In this document: one piece after another, positions 1 through 10,724 of the stretch | How positions within the stretch are numbered: the stretch's first letter is position 1 | Layout of the letters: every line of letters begins with the position of its first letter | Assembly: GCF_026210795.1 (NCBI RefSeq) | Contig: NC_089457.1 | Location: 992,001 to 1,056,000, forward strand | Origin: Rhizophagus irregularis | Lineage: Eukaryota > Glomeromycota > Glomeromycetes > Glomerales > Glomeraceae | Length of the DNA: 64,000 nucleotides | Direction: 5' to 3' | Program-made: the position numbers and the translations under genes | Notes under the pieces: model-generated | What the model saw: the letters and a program-made list of their open reading frames with translations, nothing else | Told to the model about the DNA's origin: nothing | Databases searched by the model: none

Positions 1-1
1 T

Positions 2-448
2 CAATTAATTTCTCTTATTTTTCAAACTTCTTCACAAAATTTTCACCATGCTATTTGCGGTGATTTCAACATGAATTTGGAGAAATTTTACCCTATATTT
101 TTGCATCAACCTCAGGTTGCCGCTAAAAGAATTCATAAATTATTTCATTATTTGCTTTCTCATAATTATGAGGATTGTACTCCTCTTAATTTATCTAGTA
201 CCTTGGGTACTTATCACCACTTGGACACTATTACCCGTATTGACTTTGTTTGGTCTTGCTCGCTTCTTCGCCATTATATGTTAACATCAACTATTTTTAA
301 TGCCTATGATTTACACATTTCTGATCATAACCCTATTATCACCTATTTTGACGCCTCTTTACTGTCAGATGCTATTAAATCTGCTCGTGCTTGTCAACTT
401 GGTCGCAATACTCGACGCATTTTTAAATATGATTCTATTTCTATGTAA
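2..448 (+). pseudogene. LINE endonuclease domain, C-terminal part
   Basis: The frame is open from base 2 and reads CGDFNMNL early, then RIDFVWS and, near the end, ISDHNPII. These are the metal/catalytic signatures (GDFN, DFVW, SDHNP) of the apurinic-endonuclease-like domain that nicks target DNA for LINE integration. The frame stops at a TAA at 446-448, and the same frame resumes at once and continues into the linker, so the stop is a nonsense mutation rather than a gene end. The N-terminal part of the domain lies before the window. Confidence 0.85.
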
Positions 449-1417
449 CAGTGGACTGCCTTTGCTGATGACTTGGATAAGTTATGTCCAATTGATCCAC
501 TTGTCTTTGATGCTTGGCCTCTTAATCAGAAATGTGAATATCTTCATTCTAGAATTATTAAAGCTGCAAAATCCCAGCTGCTCTCAGTTACTGTGGGCAA
601 TACCTATGCTCCGAAGAAGCCTAAGGATCTAGAAACTTTATGCCAATCTTATCGATTTTTGTCTAAAGTGACGAAGACTATCCGTTCCCTTCACAAAAAC
701 CCTGTTTTATATTCTGTTAGTTTTGAGTCCAAATGGTCTTCATATTATATACGTCTTAATCAACTTCTTTTTAGTTATAAACAAAATTTTGTTCCTTCTA
801 TTGTTCTTCCTTCTTTTCTTCGTGATGAACGAATTGATGATTTTGCTAATTTACTTCAAATGTTAGAGAATATGACTTTGCTTTTGCGAAGCCTACTTTT
901 GCTTAAAGAAAAAGAATTCCAAGTCTCCTCTATTCAGGCAAAAATTGATGCTTGGAATGATAACTTCACTAATGATATCTCTACTTTTATTGAATCTGCC
1001 TTGTCACGAACCAGACGACGAATCGTTCTTGATCGTGTCATTATTGATCATCCAACACGCCCTACTTTACTAACTTCTCCAGATGCTATTGATCAAGAAG
1101 TTATTGAACACTTTCAAAATTTTGTTCCAATTACCTCCACTCCTCCATCTTCCATACAGGATTTACCTGAACGATGGTCTAATGCTTATGCGCCGCTTGC
1201 TGATGTTTCCCCTGCTATTTTTGATTCACTTATGGACTCCCCTATCCTTGAAGAATGGTCTTCAACGATTTCCTCCATGCCTAATGATAAAGCCCCAGGA
1301 CCTTCTATGATCTCATATGAGATGTTGAAACATTTAGGACCTTCTGCTTCTGCTCTTCTTTTTAACCTAATTTGTGCCTGTTTATCAGATGCAAATATCC
1401 CTGATTTATGGAGATAA
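449..1417 (+). pseudogene. LINE linker and N-terminal reverse transcriptase segment
   Basis: Same frame as the endonuclease. The first part is an unassigned linker. The last 60 residues read NDKAPGPSMISYEMLKHLG, the N-terminal reverse transcriptase block (KAPGPD-type motif) of LINEs. A TAA at 1415-1417 and a TGA at 1451-1453 interrupt the frame. Between and after them the translation reads ATVFPIPKPHE, stop, KCQLKNTRPITLLE, the next conserved RT block (PIPK...RPITLL), so the frame clearly continues. The TGA most likely replaces the Trp codon common before the K in this block. Confidence 0.8.
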
Positions 1418-1495
1418 GCTACTGTCTTTCCTATTCCCAAACCGCATGAATGAAAATGCCAACTTAAAAATACTCGTCCTATTACTTTATTAGAA

Positions 1496-3445
1496 GTGAT
1501 TCGCAAGGCTTTGGTTAAGCTCTTTTACAATCACTTTGCTCCTTTGCTCGCTTTCCACCATGTTCTTCAAGGAGGAAACTTCGCAGATTTACCTGGAGAT
1601 TCCTGCCGTGATCCTATTATTACACTGGAATCTATTATCCATGATTCAGTAGTCACTAAACAATTCTTATGGATTCTCTCTCAAGACATTTCAAAGGCGT
1701 TTGATTCTGTTGATCTATCCATGTTGCGTTTTGCTTTACAACGCTTACGTCTACCAGAAAATACTATTCAATTCTTATTTTCTTTATTTATGTCACATTT
1801 TAATCGTGTCATTACTGCACATGGCCCTACTTTGCCATATAGAGTTAGAATTGGTATCAACCAAGGTGAAGTTATCTCTCCACTATTATGGGTTATTTAT
1901 TTAGACCCTTTGCTCACTGCCCTCAAAAATGAAAAGAAAGACCCTTATTGTTTGGTTTCTCCAATGGCTTCCGATATTGTTTCATCAAACTCTTGTTCTC
2001 TGGATGTTTTAGAGATTAATAATTTGGTGTTTATGGATGATTCCACTTTGATTTCTTCTTCTAAAGAGGGAATGGAACATATGTTGTCTATCACTGAAGA
2101 ATTTTATTGTTTGAACAACACTTCAGCCAATCATAATAAATATGTTCTAGCCACCAATGCAGTTGCTATTTCTCGAGATTTATCTTCTATAGCCTTTAAT
2201 TTGATGACTTCATCACTCAACACTACTACCAATATTAAGGTTACTCCTATCCCTATGTCTTCATCTTTCCATTTTTTGGGCGTTTGGTTTAATATTAATG
2301 GCTCTAGGAACTTTATTCGACAACAACTCAAGCGAGAATGTAATTCTTTCTCTGCAATTCTCCGCCCGGCGAAATTGACTGTTCAGCAAGTGGTATACCT
2401 TTATAATACTGTTTTGCTTCCGAAATTGGATTATCGAATGCAAGTTACGCATTTATCTGAGGTTGAATGTTCTACTATTACTTCTTCGATTCGTGCTTTA
2501 GTTAAACACAAGGCCAAATTATCACGTTCTGTTCCTAATGTAGTGTTATATTTAACCCAAGCTTTGGGTTTGATCAATTTATTTTCATTTCAACAACAAA
2601 GTCATTTTACTAATTTATTTTTGTTAGCAAATTCTTCTTCTGTTTTTATGAAGTTACTTTTTAATTATAGGTTGAGATTTATTCAATTTTATTGTTTAAT
2701 TCCTATTTCTCCTTTGATGGTTTTGGATTGGTCTTATTGGTCTTCTCTTATAATTTTTAAACAAGATTATATCGCTAATACTTTAGCTTCATTGCTCTCT
2801 ACTCCTTTCCGTCTGTCACGTGCTATTTTATCGCCTGTGCCTGATTTGACCTATCCTAATGGCCATACTCCCATTTATCAATGTCTTTCTCTGGATGTAT
2901 TTAAGGCCAATTTAACGAGGCTTCGGAAACGTAGCCTTTTTTACCTTTCGCAACTTTTGACACCTCAAGGAACACATTTACTCTCTTGGTCTGTCATATA
3001 TGCTAACTCTATTCAAAAGCGTGGTAATGCCCGTCTTCTCAATTGGTATAAAAATCTTTCTGCTAATGTCACGATTCCAGATAAACCTGGTTTGTTGAAA
3101 GATCAATTTATGATTAATCAACGCCCTGTGAGCCAAATTGCAAAAGAACTTGCCCTTTGTACTCCTCCTTCTGGTTATAAGAAGAATTGGATTGTCACGA
3201 TGAATGATGATGGCTTTCCTATATTTGGTAAACAGATTCAGCTTCAACCCAAGCATTCCATCTGTACTATCGTACATTGGACTTCAGACTGCTTATCTCG
3301 TCCGAGTGACTTGATCACTTTACAACCTTGTCCTGGCTGCAACTTGAATATAAACAAATCTTCGTATTCAAAGAAATTTGTTGCCACTAGCGCTGTGTCC
3401 TCTCCTATTCGGTCTCTTTTAGTCACTCATGGATTTTACCTATGA
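1496..3445 (+). pseudogene. LINE reverse transcriptase core and thumb
   Basis: Long open frame with the ordered RT signatures: SQDISKAFDSVDLSMLRF (first catalytic Asp) near residue 60, GINQGEVISPLLWVIYLDPLL near residue 125, and FMDDSTLISSS (the YADD box, here FMDD) near residue 178, followed by thumb and connection regions. The start listed is only the first Met after the upstream nonsense codon; the true coding frame runs in from the left. The stop overlaps the next frame by ATGA at 3442-3445. This could look like a stop/restart junction but is more simply a frameshift between RT and RNase H. It would copy the element RNA at the nicked target. Confidence 0.88.
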
Positions 3446-4308
3446 AGAAATCATCCATTACGAGTCATACATCCAGCTTGACTGCTACAGTATCATGGGC
3501 GGAAATCATGGATTTTGTTACTTCAATTTGTAATCCTTCAACTCGCTCAGTGTTAGCTGTTGATATTCCCAATATTTCTTTTAATACTGCTGATATAGCT
3601 TTACCTACTCCACGTTTATTTACAGCTGGCGATGTTGCCGCATCATCATCGGTCGTGCTTTCTCCAGATTCACATTACACCTTTTACACTGATGGCTCTC
3701 TTATTAATTTAGGAACTAGTGATGTTTCTATGGGATGGGGCTGGGTTCAAATTGTCAAAGACTCTGGCTTTCTTAATTCTATTGCCACTTATAAGCGGGG
3801 TATTATTCGCGACTGGCCTTTCTCTTCTCGTGCCGAAGCTACTGCTATTTATGCTGCCTTATCAGCCTCTCCTGCCAACTCTGTTGTTCATATTTATACA
3901 GATTCACAGTCTTCCATTGAGGGTTTGAAACATTGTTTCTTATCTGATTATTCAGATTCTCGTCTTTATTATAAGACTACCAATTTTGAACTTTGGGCCA
4001 TCATCCAACAACTGATTGTGGATAAACAACTCTTGGTTTTGCCTTTCAAAGTCAAAGCTCACTCTAATTTTTACTGGAATGACTTTGCTGATTCTCTTGC
4101 CAATACTGCCCATACATCTGACGATGCTGTTCTCATCTCCCGTCTCAATCTCGCCGCAGTTCATGATTATATTATGATCTATGATGACATAATCTGTGAA
4201 TCCAACCCAAGACATCTGTTTAAACAATATCATCAAATGTTGTATATGAAAGACCTTTTAGCTCTTTCTCGCTTCTGTTTTATTTCTCTTTTAACGGATC
4301 CTTCTTGA
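3442..4308 (+). pseudogene. LINE RNase H domain
   Basis: The frame contains the four acidic RNase H signatures in order: FYTDGSLI (Asp, near residue 77), RAEATAIYAAL (Glu), HIYTDSQSSIEG (Asp) and KVKAHSNFYWNDFADSLAN (His and final Asp). It belongs to the same polyprotein as the RT but lies in the next reading frame. It ends at a TGA (4306-4308), after which the same frame continues for another 240 codons, so this is again a nonsense mutation. RNase H of this type removes the RNA strand after first-strand synthesis. Confidence 0.88.
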
Positions 4309-4311
4309 TAT

Positions 4312-5124
4312 ATGGTTGACTGGGCTCTTACTTGGCATACGTTAATGTTTCAACCTAAATTTGATAACTCTTTCACTAAGGAAAATGTCTCTAGACATCA
4401 CACGCTAAAATTTCAACTTTTTCTGGAAGACCTACCCACTTTGGAATCATTGAAAAGGACACGACCTAATTTATATGTGGAAATTCTAACTTGTCGTTCT
4501 TGTGATGACCATTTAAAAGATTTTATGCATTTATTTTTATGCAAAAAGCGTCGTGTTAAATTACATCAACTTTTAACATCTTATCTTCACCACCTTACCC
4601 ATAAAATCAAAGAAGCAGGTGATAATGCCAATTGTGACTATTCTTCTTTAGTGGATAGAATTACTTCCCTTCCCTGTTGGTCTTTCTCATCTAGTAACTG
4701 GTCATCCTATAGTCTAATCCGTGGCTGTTTGCCTACCGCCTTTCTGGAAGTTTTTGAAACCCTAGGTATTCCTCGCCTCGCTGCTATGAATGTGGTTGCC
4801 GCCATACATAACAATTTTGTTAACAAATTCCGTAAACGAATTTGGAATCCGCGTTCGTATGATAAAAGATTATGGGAACATGCGATAAACATTACTTCAA
4901 CACTTAAACAATTTCCAAGGCCTAAAGGATTGCTTAAATCTTCTTATTTACCTTACTCATCTTTACCTCCTCTGACCCATGTTGATTCACGTGACTCTGG
5001 AACCGATTGGTTAAAAAACTTGATGCAATATGGATTATCTTAGTTTAATTACATTTCGGGTTTTATGGGTCGTCTAACGGTGCTACTTAATAACCGCTTT
5101 TGCAGGATAGAGTGTCGATTTTAA
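4312..5124 (+). pseudogene. LINE C-terminal region with Cys/His cluster
   Basis: Same frame as the RNase H piece. It contains CRSCDDHLKDFMHLFLC, a Cys-Cys-His-Cys spacing like the nucleic-acid-binding finger near the C-terminus of many LINE ORF2 proteins, then a conserved tail including AAIHNNFVNKFRKRIWNPRS. A TAG at 5041-5043 stops the frame where the downstream sister copy has TGG. Reading past it gives FMGRLTVLLNN and a natural stop TAA at 5122-5124, matching the sister copy, so the original C-terminus is at about 5124. Confidence 0.75.
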
Positions 5125-5392
5125 TAGTGGGCGCGTCATTCGTTATTATGTTAGTATAGTTGCTTCTACTTTGATTGGAATATATCAAGGGGAAGATCTA
5201 GGAAGTGTTAGTATTAGCGATTTTTCTTTTGAATCTTCTTTTAATTTTAATTTCTTTCTAGGAGACTATATAGCTTTGTTTTTAGTAGTTTTTATTTTAT
5301 TTTTCTTTTTCTTTTATGTAATTTTGTAAAGTTTGATAAATAATTAATAAAGATAAAGGCTGTTATGCCGTATTTGCCCGAAAGTGTGACTT

Positions 5393-5803
5393 ATGACCTG
5401 TTTTGGAGATATCTGGGGTCCTGACTTATTTATCGATTTATCTATTTCAAGACTTTCTGCGATAAAGGTTATCGCTGCCATTCATAATAATTTTGTTCAA
5501 AAATTCAGAAAACGAATTTGGAATCCGCGTTCTTATGAAAAATGTAGATGGGAAAACACGATGAATATTACCTATAAGTTGAAAACTACTTTGAAGCCAT
5601 CTAATTTGCCTTTGTCCACATACATACCTTACTCATCTTTACCACCTCCGACCCTACACGATTCACGTGACTCCAAAACCGATTGGTTGAAGAACTCGAT
5701 GAAATATGGTTTGCCTTGGTTTAATCACTTTTCGGGTTTTATGGGTCGTCTAACGGTGCTACTTAATAACAGCTTTTGCAGGATGGAGTGTCGATTTTTA
5801 TAG
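5393..5803 (+). pseudogene. LINE C-terminal tail, second 5'-truncated copy
   Basis: From about 5430 the frame repeats the tail of the upstream LINE (AAIHNNFVQKFRKRIWNPRS, YSSLPPP, DWLKNSMKYGLPW). It reads through the TGG that is mutated to TAG in the first copy and ends at TAG 5801-5803. It is only a fragment and cannot encode any enzyme. The first dozen residues have no counterpart and come from the junction. Confidence 0.85.
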
Positions 5804-6070
5804 TGGGCGCGCTATTCGTTATTTTGTTAGCATAGTTGCTTCTACTTTGGTTGGAATATATCAAGGGGGAAGATCTGGGGAAATTTAGTGTAATGCGATT
5901 TTTCTTTTTAGATTAATTTTTTACTTTATTTTTTCTTAGGAGACTATATAGCTTTGTTTTTAGTTAGTTTTATTTTTATATTTTTCTTTTTATTTTTCTT
6001 TTGTAAATTGTAAAGTTCAGATAAAATTTAATAAAGATAAAGGCTACTATGCCACGTTTGCCTAGTTTTT
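5400..6070 (+). mobile_element. 5'-truncated LINE copy in tandem with the first
   Basis: The coding tail and 3' UTR parallel 4740-5380: GGAGACTATATAGC, TTTTAGT and the terminal AATAAAGATAAAGGC are present in both. The copy ends near 6065 in the same TATGCC...TTTGCC tail. Head-to-tail arrangement of two 3' ends fits independent insertion or template switching; the short distance between the end of copy 1 and the start of homology in copy 2 is notable. Confidence 0.8.
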
Positions 6071-6598
6071 AACCAGTGTATGGTAATGTCTATAATAAAT
6101 ATAAAATATTCATTAAGATATTTATGTTAAAAATATCATTTTCTCTTTTAATCTATCTTGTGTTATTTTAATAAATTAATTTATCATAAATAATAAACTT
6201 TTTTATGATGGAATAACATTAAAAAAATGAAATACTTCATCTTCATCAATTACAGCAACCTTGGTACCGCAAGTTTCAAATACAACAGAATAATAAGTTT
6301 CTTGTCCAGTAATTAGTTCATTAGATAGTTTCTCATTTTTACTTTTACGATTTTTATTTCTGAGTCTATTTTCATTATACAATAATTTTTCTGTTCTAAT
6401 AATCTTACAATTTTCAACAAAAATTGCACGATACTGATTTGAATAAAGTTCGTGTCTATAATTGAAATTATAAATGAAGTTGAAAGAAAATGAACAACAT
6501 ATCATAAATACACGCATATATTTTTTTAGTCAGTCCTTTGTGTATGATAACTCACATAGAGGACAAGATAATATGACATCTGTTCCACTCAGTATCTC
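6071..6598. other. AT-rich spacer with weak minus-strand coding relic
   Basis: A minus-strand frame at 6203-6517 and a short Cys-x2-Cys stretch just right of it (CPLCELSYTKD) may be a remnant of a zinc-finger-type gene. I cannot assign a family, and nothing else is recognisable. Confidence 0.3.
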
Positions 6599-7106
6599 TA
6601 AGGTTGCTTGCCGAAACCTGTTTGGCTTAATGCTGAAAGGTGAAACCTCTTATATAGTGCCAAAACGCTGAAACGCCAAAACGCCGAAACCTGTCAAAAT
6701 TGCGAAACTGCCAAAACATGCCGAAACCTCTATAATAGGTTTCTCCATAGTTTCGGCATAGTTGATCATAAGATTTGCATATAGTTACGCCAAGTTACAC
6801 CAATTAATAATATAATTTAGATGATCAAATAATCTGCAGATAAAAGATTAAACTTCAATATTTTACCGTCGTCTTAGTTCTTTTAAGCTTTATCTAGTAT
6901 TAGAATTTTCATTTCTAACTCCCATATTAATATTATGATATTACACGTTTTTACAGTTTTTTTTTAAGGGGCTTATATTCATTAAAGGAAAATGCGTAAC
7001 ATGCATTTAATAAACCCAATTCCGTCATCTCCTTTAACACTGAACTAAAGTTTCTTTTACTTTCTTCCGTTTTCTTAATAATAATATTAATAATAAACTG
7101 TTTCAA

Positions 7107-9407
7107 ATGACTGATCACATAGAAGATTTACCCATTAAAATGAAAAATAGAGGAGGTCGGCCACCTAATAGCATTTGGGAAGATATTAATAAAGGAGAAG
7201 CTGTTGGTTCTGGCAAATTTGCCGCCTCCTGCAAGTACTGTAAGAATACATAGTCACGCGGTAAAGTTTCAAAGCTCGAAGAGCATCTTTCAAACCATTG
7301 TCCAGATGCGCCAGCAGCAGTTGTTAGAAGGTATATGACTAAAGTAATGGAATGGCAAGATAAGTCTAAGTCATCCAAAAAAAGAAAATACTCTGAAGGT
7401 CAAAGTAACATGGATGATTACCATGATTCAACAGAGCTTAACGAACAAAGATGTACACGAATTAATCGTGCATTAGTTAAATTTTTTATTGCGTGCGGAA
7501 TTGCGTTTAGAGTAGTGGAACATCCCTTTTTCATCAATTTTATAAAAGAGCTTAATGCCGGGTACAATACACCAACAAGGAAAGTATTAGTAAATCAACT
7601 ACTTGAACGTGAATTAGCTCAAGTGAACTTCAAAGTTAATTCTGAGCTTGAAAAGGAAACGAATTTAACGTTAGGTTTGTTAAATTAAATAGGCTATCAT
7701 ACATCATTTTTATTTAATCTTACTTACTATATAATATTAATTTATAATTTAGCCTTTGATGGTTAGACGTCTGGTACACATCGTTCAATTTGGAACTTCA
7801 TTGTAATGACTCCGTCGCGTAAAGAATATCTTTATCAACTTTCTGATTTGTCTGAAAATTTGCACACTGCAGAATATCTAGTTACGGTAATTGAAAAGGT
7901 TATAGAAGGTATTGGAGAAGATCGAATATGTGCTGTAGTTTCCGATAATGCGGCCAATGTTCGTAATGCATGAAAAATTATACATGAGAATCATCCAAAG
8001 ATTGAGAATGTGCGATGCGTTGCACATTCTATCAATTTAATTGCATGCGTCATCGTCAAGGAGAAGTTTGGGGAACATTTATTAAAACGTGTTAATATTT
8101 TGACAACCTTTTTTAGAAGTTCTCATCAGGCTAATGCAAAACTTGCTCAAATGATTAAAGAAAAAGGAATTAGTGGAGGAGGATTAAAATTATATTGCAA
8201 GACACGCTGGACTACTGCTAGTGAATCCGTAAATTCAGTAATAAATTTGGAATCAGCACTAGAAGAAATGGCCAGCGATCACGATAAAGTGCTAACAAAT
8301 GATAAAATAAAACCGATTATTCAATCGAAAATTTTTTTTTCAAATTTACGAGTTCTTGGATTTGTTTTGGATCCTCTAAGAAAAGCGGTACTTTCATTAG
8401 AATCGAGAAGAGCTACACTTGCAGATTGTTTTCTGAGCTTGGCAAGACTTGCAGTTACATTAAAAAAGTTACCCAAATCATTAAATCCTGCATTTCGAAG
8501 TCATTGTATCAAAGTAATAAATGAAAGATTTGATGAGTTCGATGATGATAAGTATATTACTTGTTTTTTTATGGATCCCAGATTTAGAAACGCGCCACTT
8601 AAAAAATGCGCCCTCATGAGAATTATCAAATGTGCAGCTTCAATCAGAAAAAATTTAGGTTTCGACCGTTACGAAGCTGAAACTTTATGTGATCAAATAC
8701 AGAAATATATTAATGAGCAAGAGCCATTTGACCTAGATATCGGTTTTGCTAAAGATAATCCCGTGAATTGGTGGAAATATATTAATACCGAACCAGAACC
8801 AGATGTCCTGCCAAGAATTGCAAGTTATCTATTTGCAATATGTCCTAACTCAGCAACTTGCGAATGTGGATTTTCGACTTTAGGATGGCTATTTCATAAA
8901 CGTCGCTTAAATCTTAATGTGGATAAACTAGAATCCATGTGCAAATTAATTTTGTATTGGAAATCCAATTCAAAAACTGAACTTGGATTTTATAAAATTG
9001 ATCAAAAAAAGAATACTCGTCTTAGTGATGATGAGATCAATATACGTATTGCAGAAGCTTTTGCAGAAGATAACGATGAGGAATATAATGAAGAGCAAGC
9101 TTCTACTCAGAGATTAACTACAAGCGGCGAAACAATACCTGAAGACAATTGTCGTGTAGTAATCGAAAGTCTATGGATTGATCAATTTGTTAATTTATCG
9201 CATGATTCAATTACTAGTGAAATTGGTGATATTCTAAGAGATATATTGGATGATTCAGATGAAAATAATGCGGAAGATGATGAAGTTGATGATAGTGGTA
9301 ATAACAAGAGACCCGGAGAAGGTGACTATGATTATGATATAGATGATGTATTAGGTATGGATGACGGTGATAATAATGACGATAATTATGATGATAATGA
9401 GGAATAA
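7107..9407 (+). pseudogene. hAT transposase (BED finger + hAT core), two exons, three nonsense codons
   Basis: Exon 1 is 7107-7674 and exon 2 is 7753-9407, joined in frame by a 78-nt GT-AG intron. Exon 1 begins with a BED-type finger (SCKYCKNT, stop, then LEEHLSNHC). Exon 2 opens with FDG-stop-TSG, the conserved hAT DGWTS block holding the first catalytic Asp, then VVSDNAANV (second Asp), VRCVAHSINLI, a helical insertion, and the C-terminal dimerisation block ICPNSATCECGFSTLGWLFHKRR with the likely catalytic Glu. A long Asp/Glu-rich tail follows. Stops are TAG 7251, TAG 7764 and TGA 7971, all at positions where Trp is expected. The protein would have cut and pasted its own element; this copy cannot make it whole. 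Confidence 0.88.
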
Positions 9408-10076
9408 TAATAATGAGAAATAATTACAATAGTTAATCCAATGAGAATTAATTCTAATATCATGTGATTTAAATAATGATACTATTTAGGAAATAAATGA
9501 TGTAATTATGCAGGGCAAAATATTCGCGATCAAAGTTCAGTTAACATATAATTATGCAGGCAATGCAGGCAATTGTAATTTTATATTATATTTTAAAACA
9601 TTGCAATCTAATTAAGGAATAAGGATAAGCATATTATATTTTAAAAATAGTGCAATTTAATTAAGGAATAAGGATAAGTATATTATATTTTAAAAATAGT
9701 GCAATTTAATTAAGGAATAAGGATAAGCATATTATATTAGAATCATTAAGTTTTAAGGACTTCGTTAATTAAATTTATTACATTAGATCAATAAATTTTA
9801 AGAACTGCGTTACAAAAAAAAATTTAGAACTGCGTTAATTAAATTTATTACATTAGAATCAAAACTGTGTTTATTTTGTTACAAATACTTTAATTATGTA
9901 GAATGTTATTATGTTCATCAGTTCATGTTTTAAACATTATAACGAATTTTAAAATTATTATAAATATTATGAAATTTGAATTTTTTTTTCGCAATTCAAA
10001 ACCAAATTGTATTTTAATTTTCAAATTGTATTTAATTTTCAAATTTCAAGTTACGAAAAAATCATAAAAATAAAAA
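9408..10076 (+). repeat. AT-rich spacer with three copies of a ~57-bp repeat
   Basis: Between 9575 and 9740 the phrase TTAAGGAATAAGGATAAG recurs three times at about 57-bp spacing, each preceded by ATATTATATTTTAAAA. Weaker related AT-rich sequence follows to about 9900. No coding potential is visible. It separates the transposase from the Myb/SANT gene inside the same element. Confidence 0.7.
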
Positions 10077-10724
10077 ATGGCAGCATTAGTACCTTTTGTC
10101 CCATCGCCACCACCAGTATTCCAATGGACGATTAACGCAGCTAGGCAATTAATCGCGGAGCAGAGAAACTTACATCAGCAATTCGAAAGAATTGCAAACT
10201 GTCATCATGTAAATGCATGGACAATAATAGCAAATAGGGTGTTTGTTGCAACGGGATTTGCAGCGACACCCAGGCAATGCCAAACAAAATGGAATGCCCT
10301 CAAACGAGGTTATAAAAACCTCAGTAGGATAATAAATAATAATGATGACGACATTCCTATTATAAGCCCAAATAGTTTCGATAGAGCGTGTTTTGCTGAT
10401 ATGAACGATGAATTCTGGTTACAAACCGGTAATTATTATTAATTATTATTTTAAATTAATTTTATTTAGGCAATTCATTCAATTCATTAATATTTTTATT
10501 GGATTTTAGATCTGTTTAGACGAGAGTATCGACGGCAGCATGCTGCGCATGATCGATGTCGATATGAATATAGATTGCGAAGGGAAAGAAGAAGGTCGCG
10601 ATCTAGGTCTCGATCAAGAAGTAGATCAAGAAGTAGAGATAGAAGACGAGATAGAAGTAGAGATAGAAGACGGGACAGTAGAGATAGAAGAAGAGGTAGA
10701 AGCAGGTCCCCACATAGAAGATAA
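10077..10724 (+). CDS. Myb/SANT-like DNA-binding protein with Arg/Ser-rich tail (two exons)
   Basis: Exon 1 (10077-10428) encodes a trihelix/Myb-SANT-like domain: W near residue 17, then ..LIAEQRNLHQQFERIA..., W of NAWTIIANRV, and RQCQTKWNALKRGYK, the hallmark third helix. A phase-1 GT-AG intron of 81 nt (10429-10509) joins exon 2 (10510-10724), which reads LFRREYRRQ and then an almost pure Arg/Ser/Asp tail ending SPHRR. The frame is intact from ATG to TAA, unlike the decayed transposase 670 bp upstream in the same element. It may bind the element's subterminal repeats or act as an RS-type nuclear adaptor; this is inference. Unspliced reading would give a shorter protein ending at 10442. Confidence 0.72.

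Larger units (their letters stand above)
1..5380 (+). mobile_element. LINE-type non-LTR retrotransposon, 5' end outside window
   Basis: The stretch reads as one LINE polyprotein cut by stops and one frame change: APE-type endonuclease, linker, reverse transcriptase, RNase H, and a C-terminal region with a Cys/His cluster. It is followed by about 250 bp of 3' UTR ending in AATAAAGATAAAGG and a short TTATGCC...TTTGCC tail, with no long poly(A). A second truncated copy directly downstream ends in the same tail, which fixes the 3' end near 5380. The 5' end lies outside the window because the endonuclease frame is open from base 2. Five nonsense codons and one frameshift show the copy is dead. Confidence 0.9.

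Noticed and set aside
1186-1506. Minus-strand frame opposite the LINE RT
   Set aside because: Shadow of the RT coding strand.
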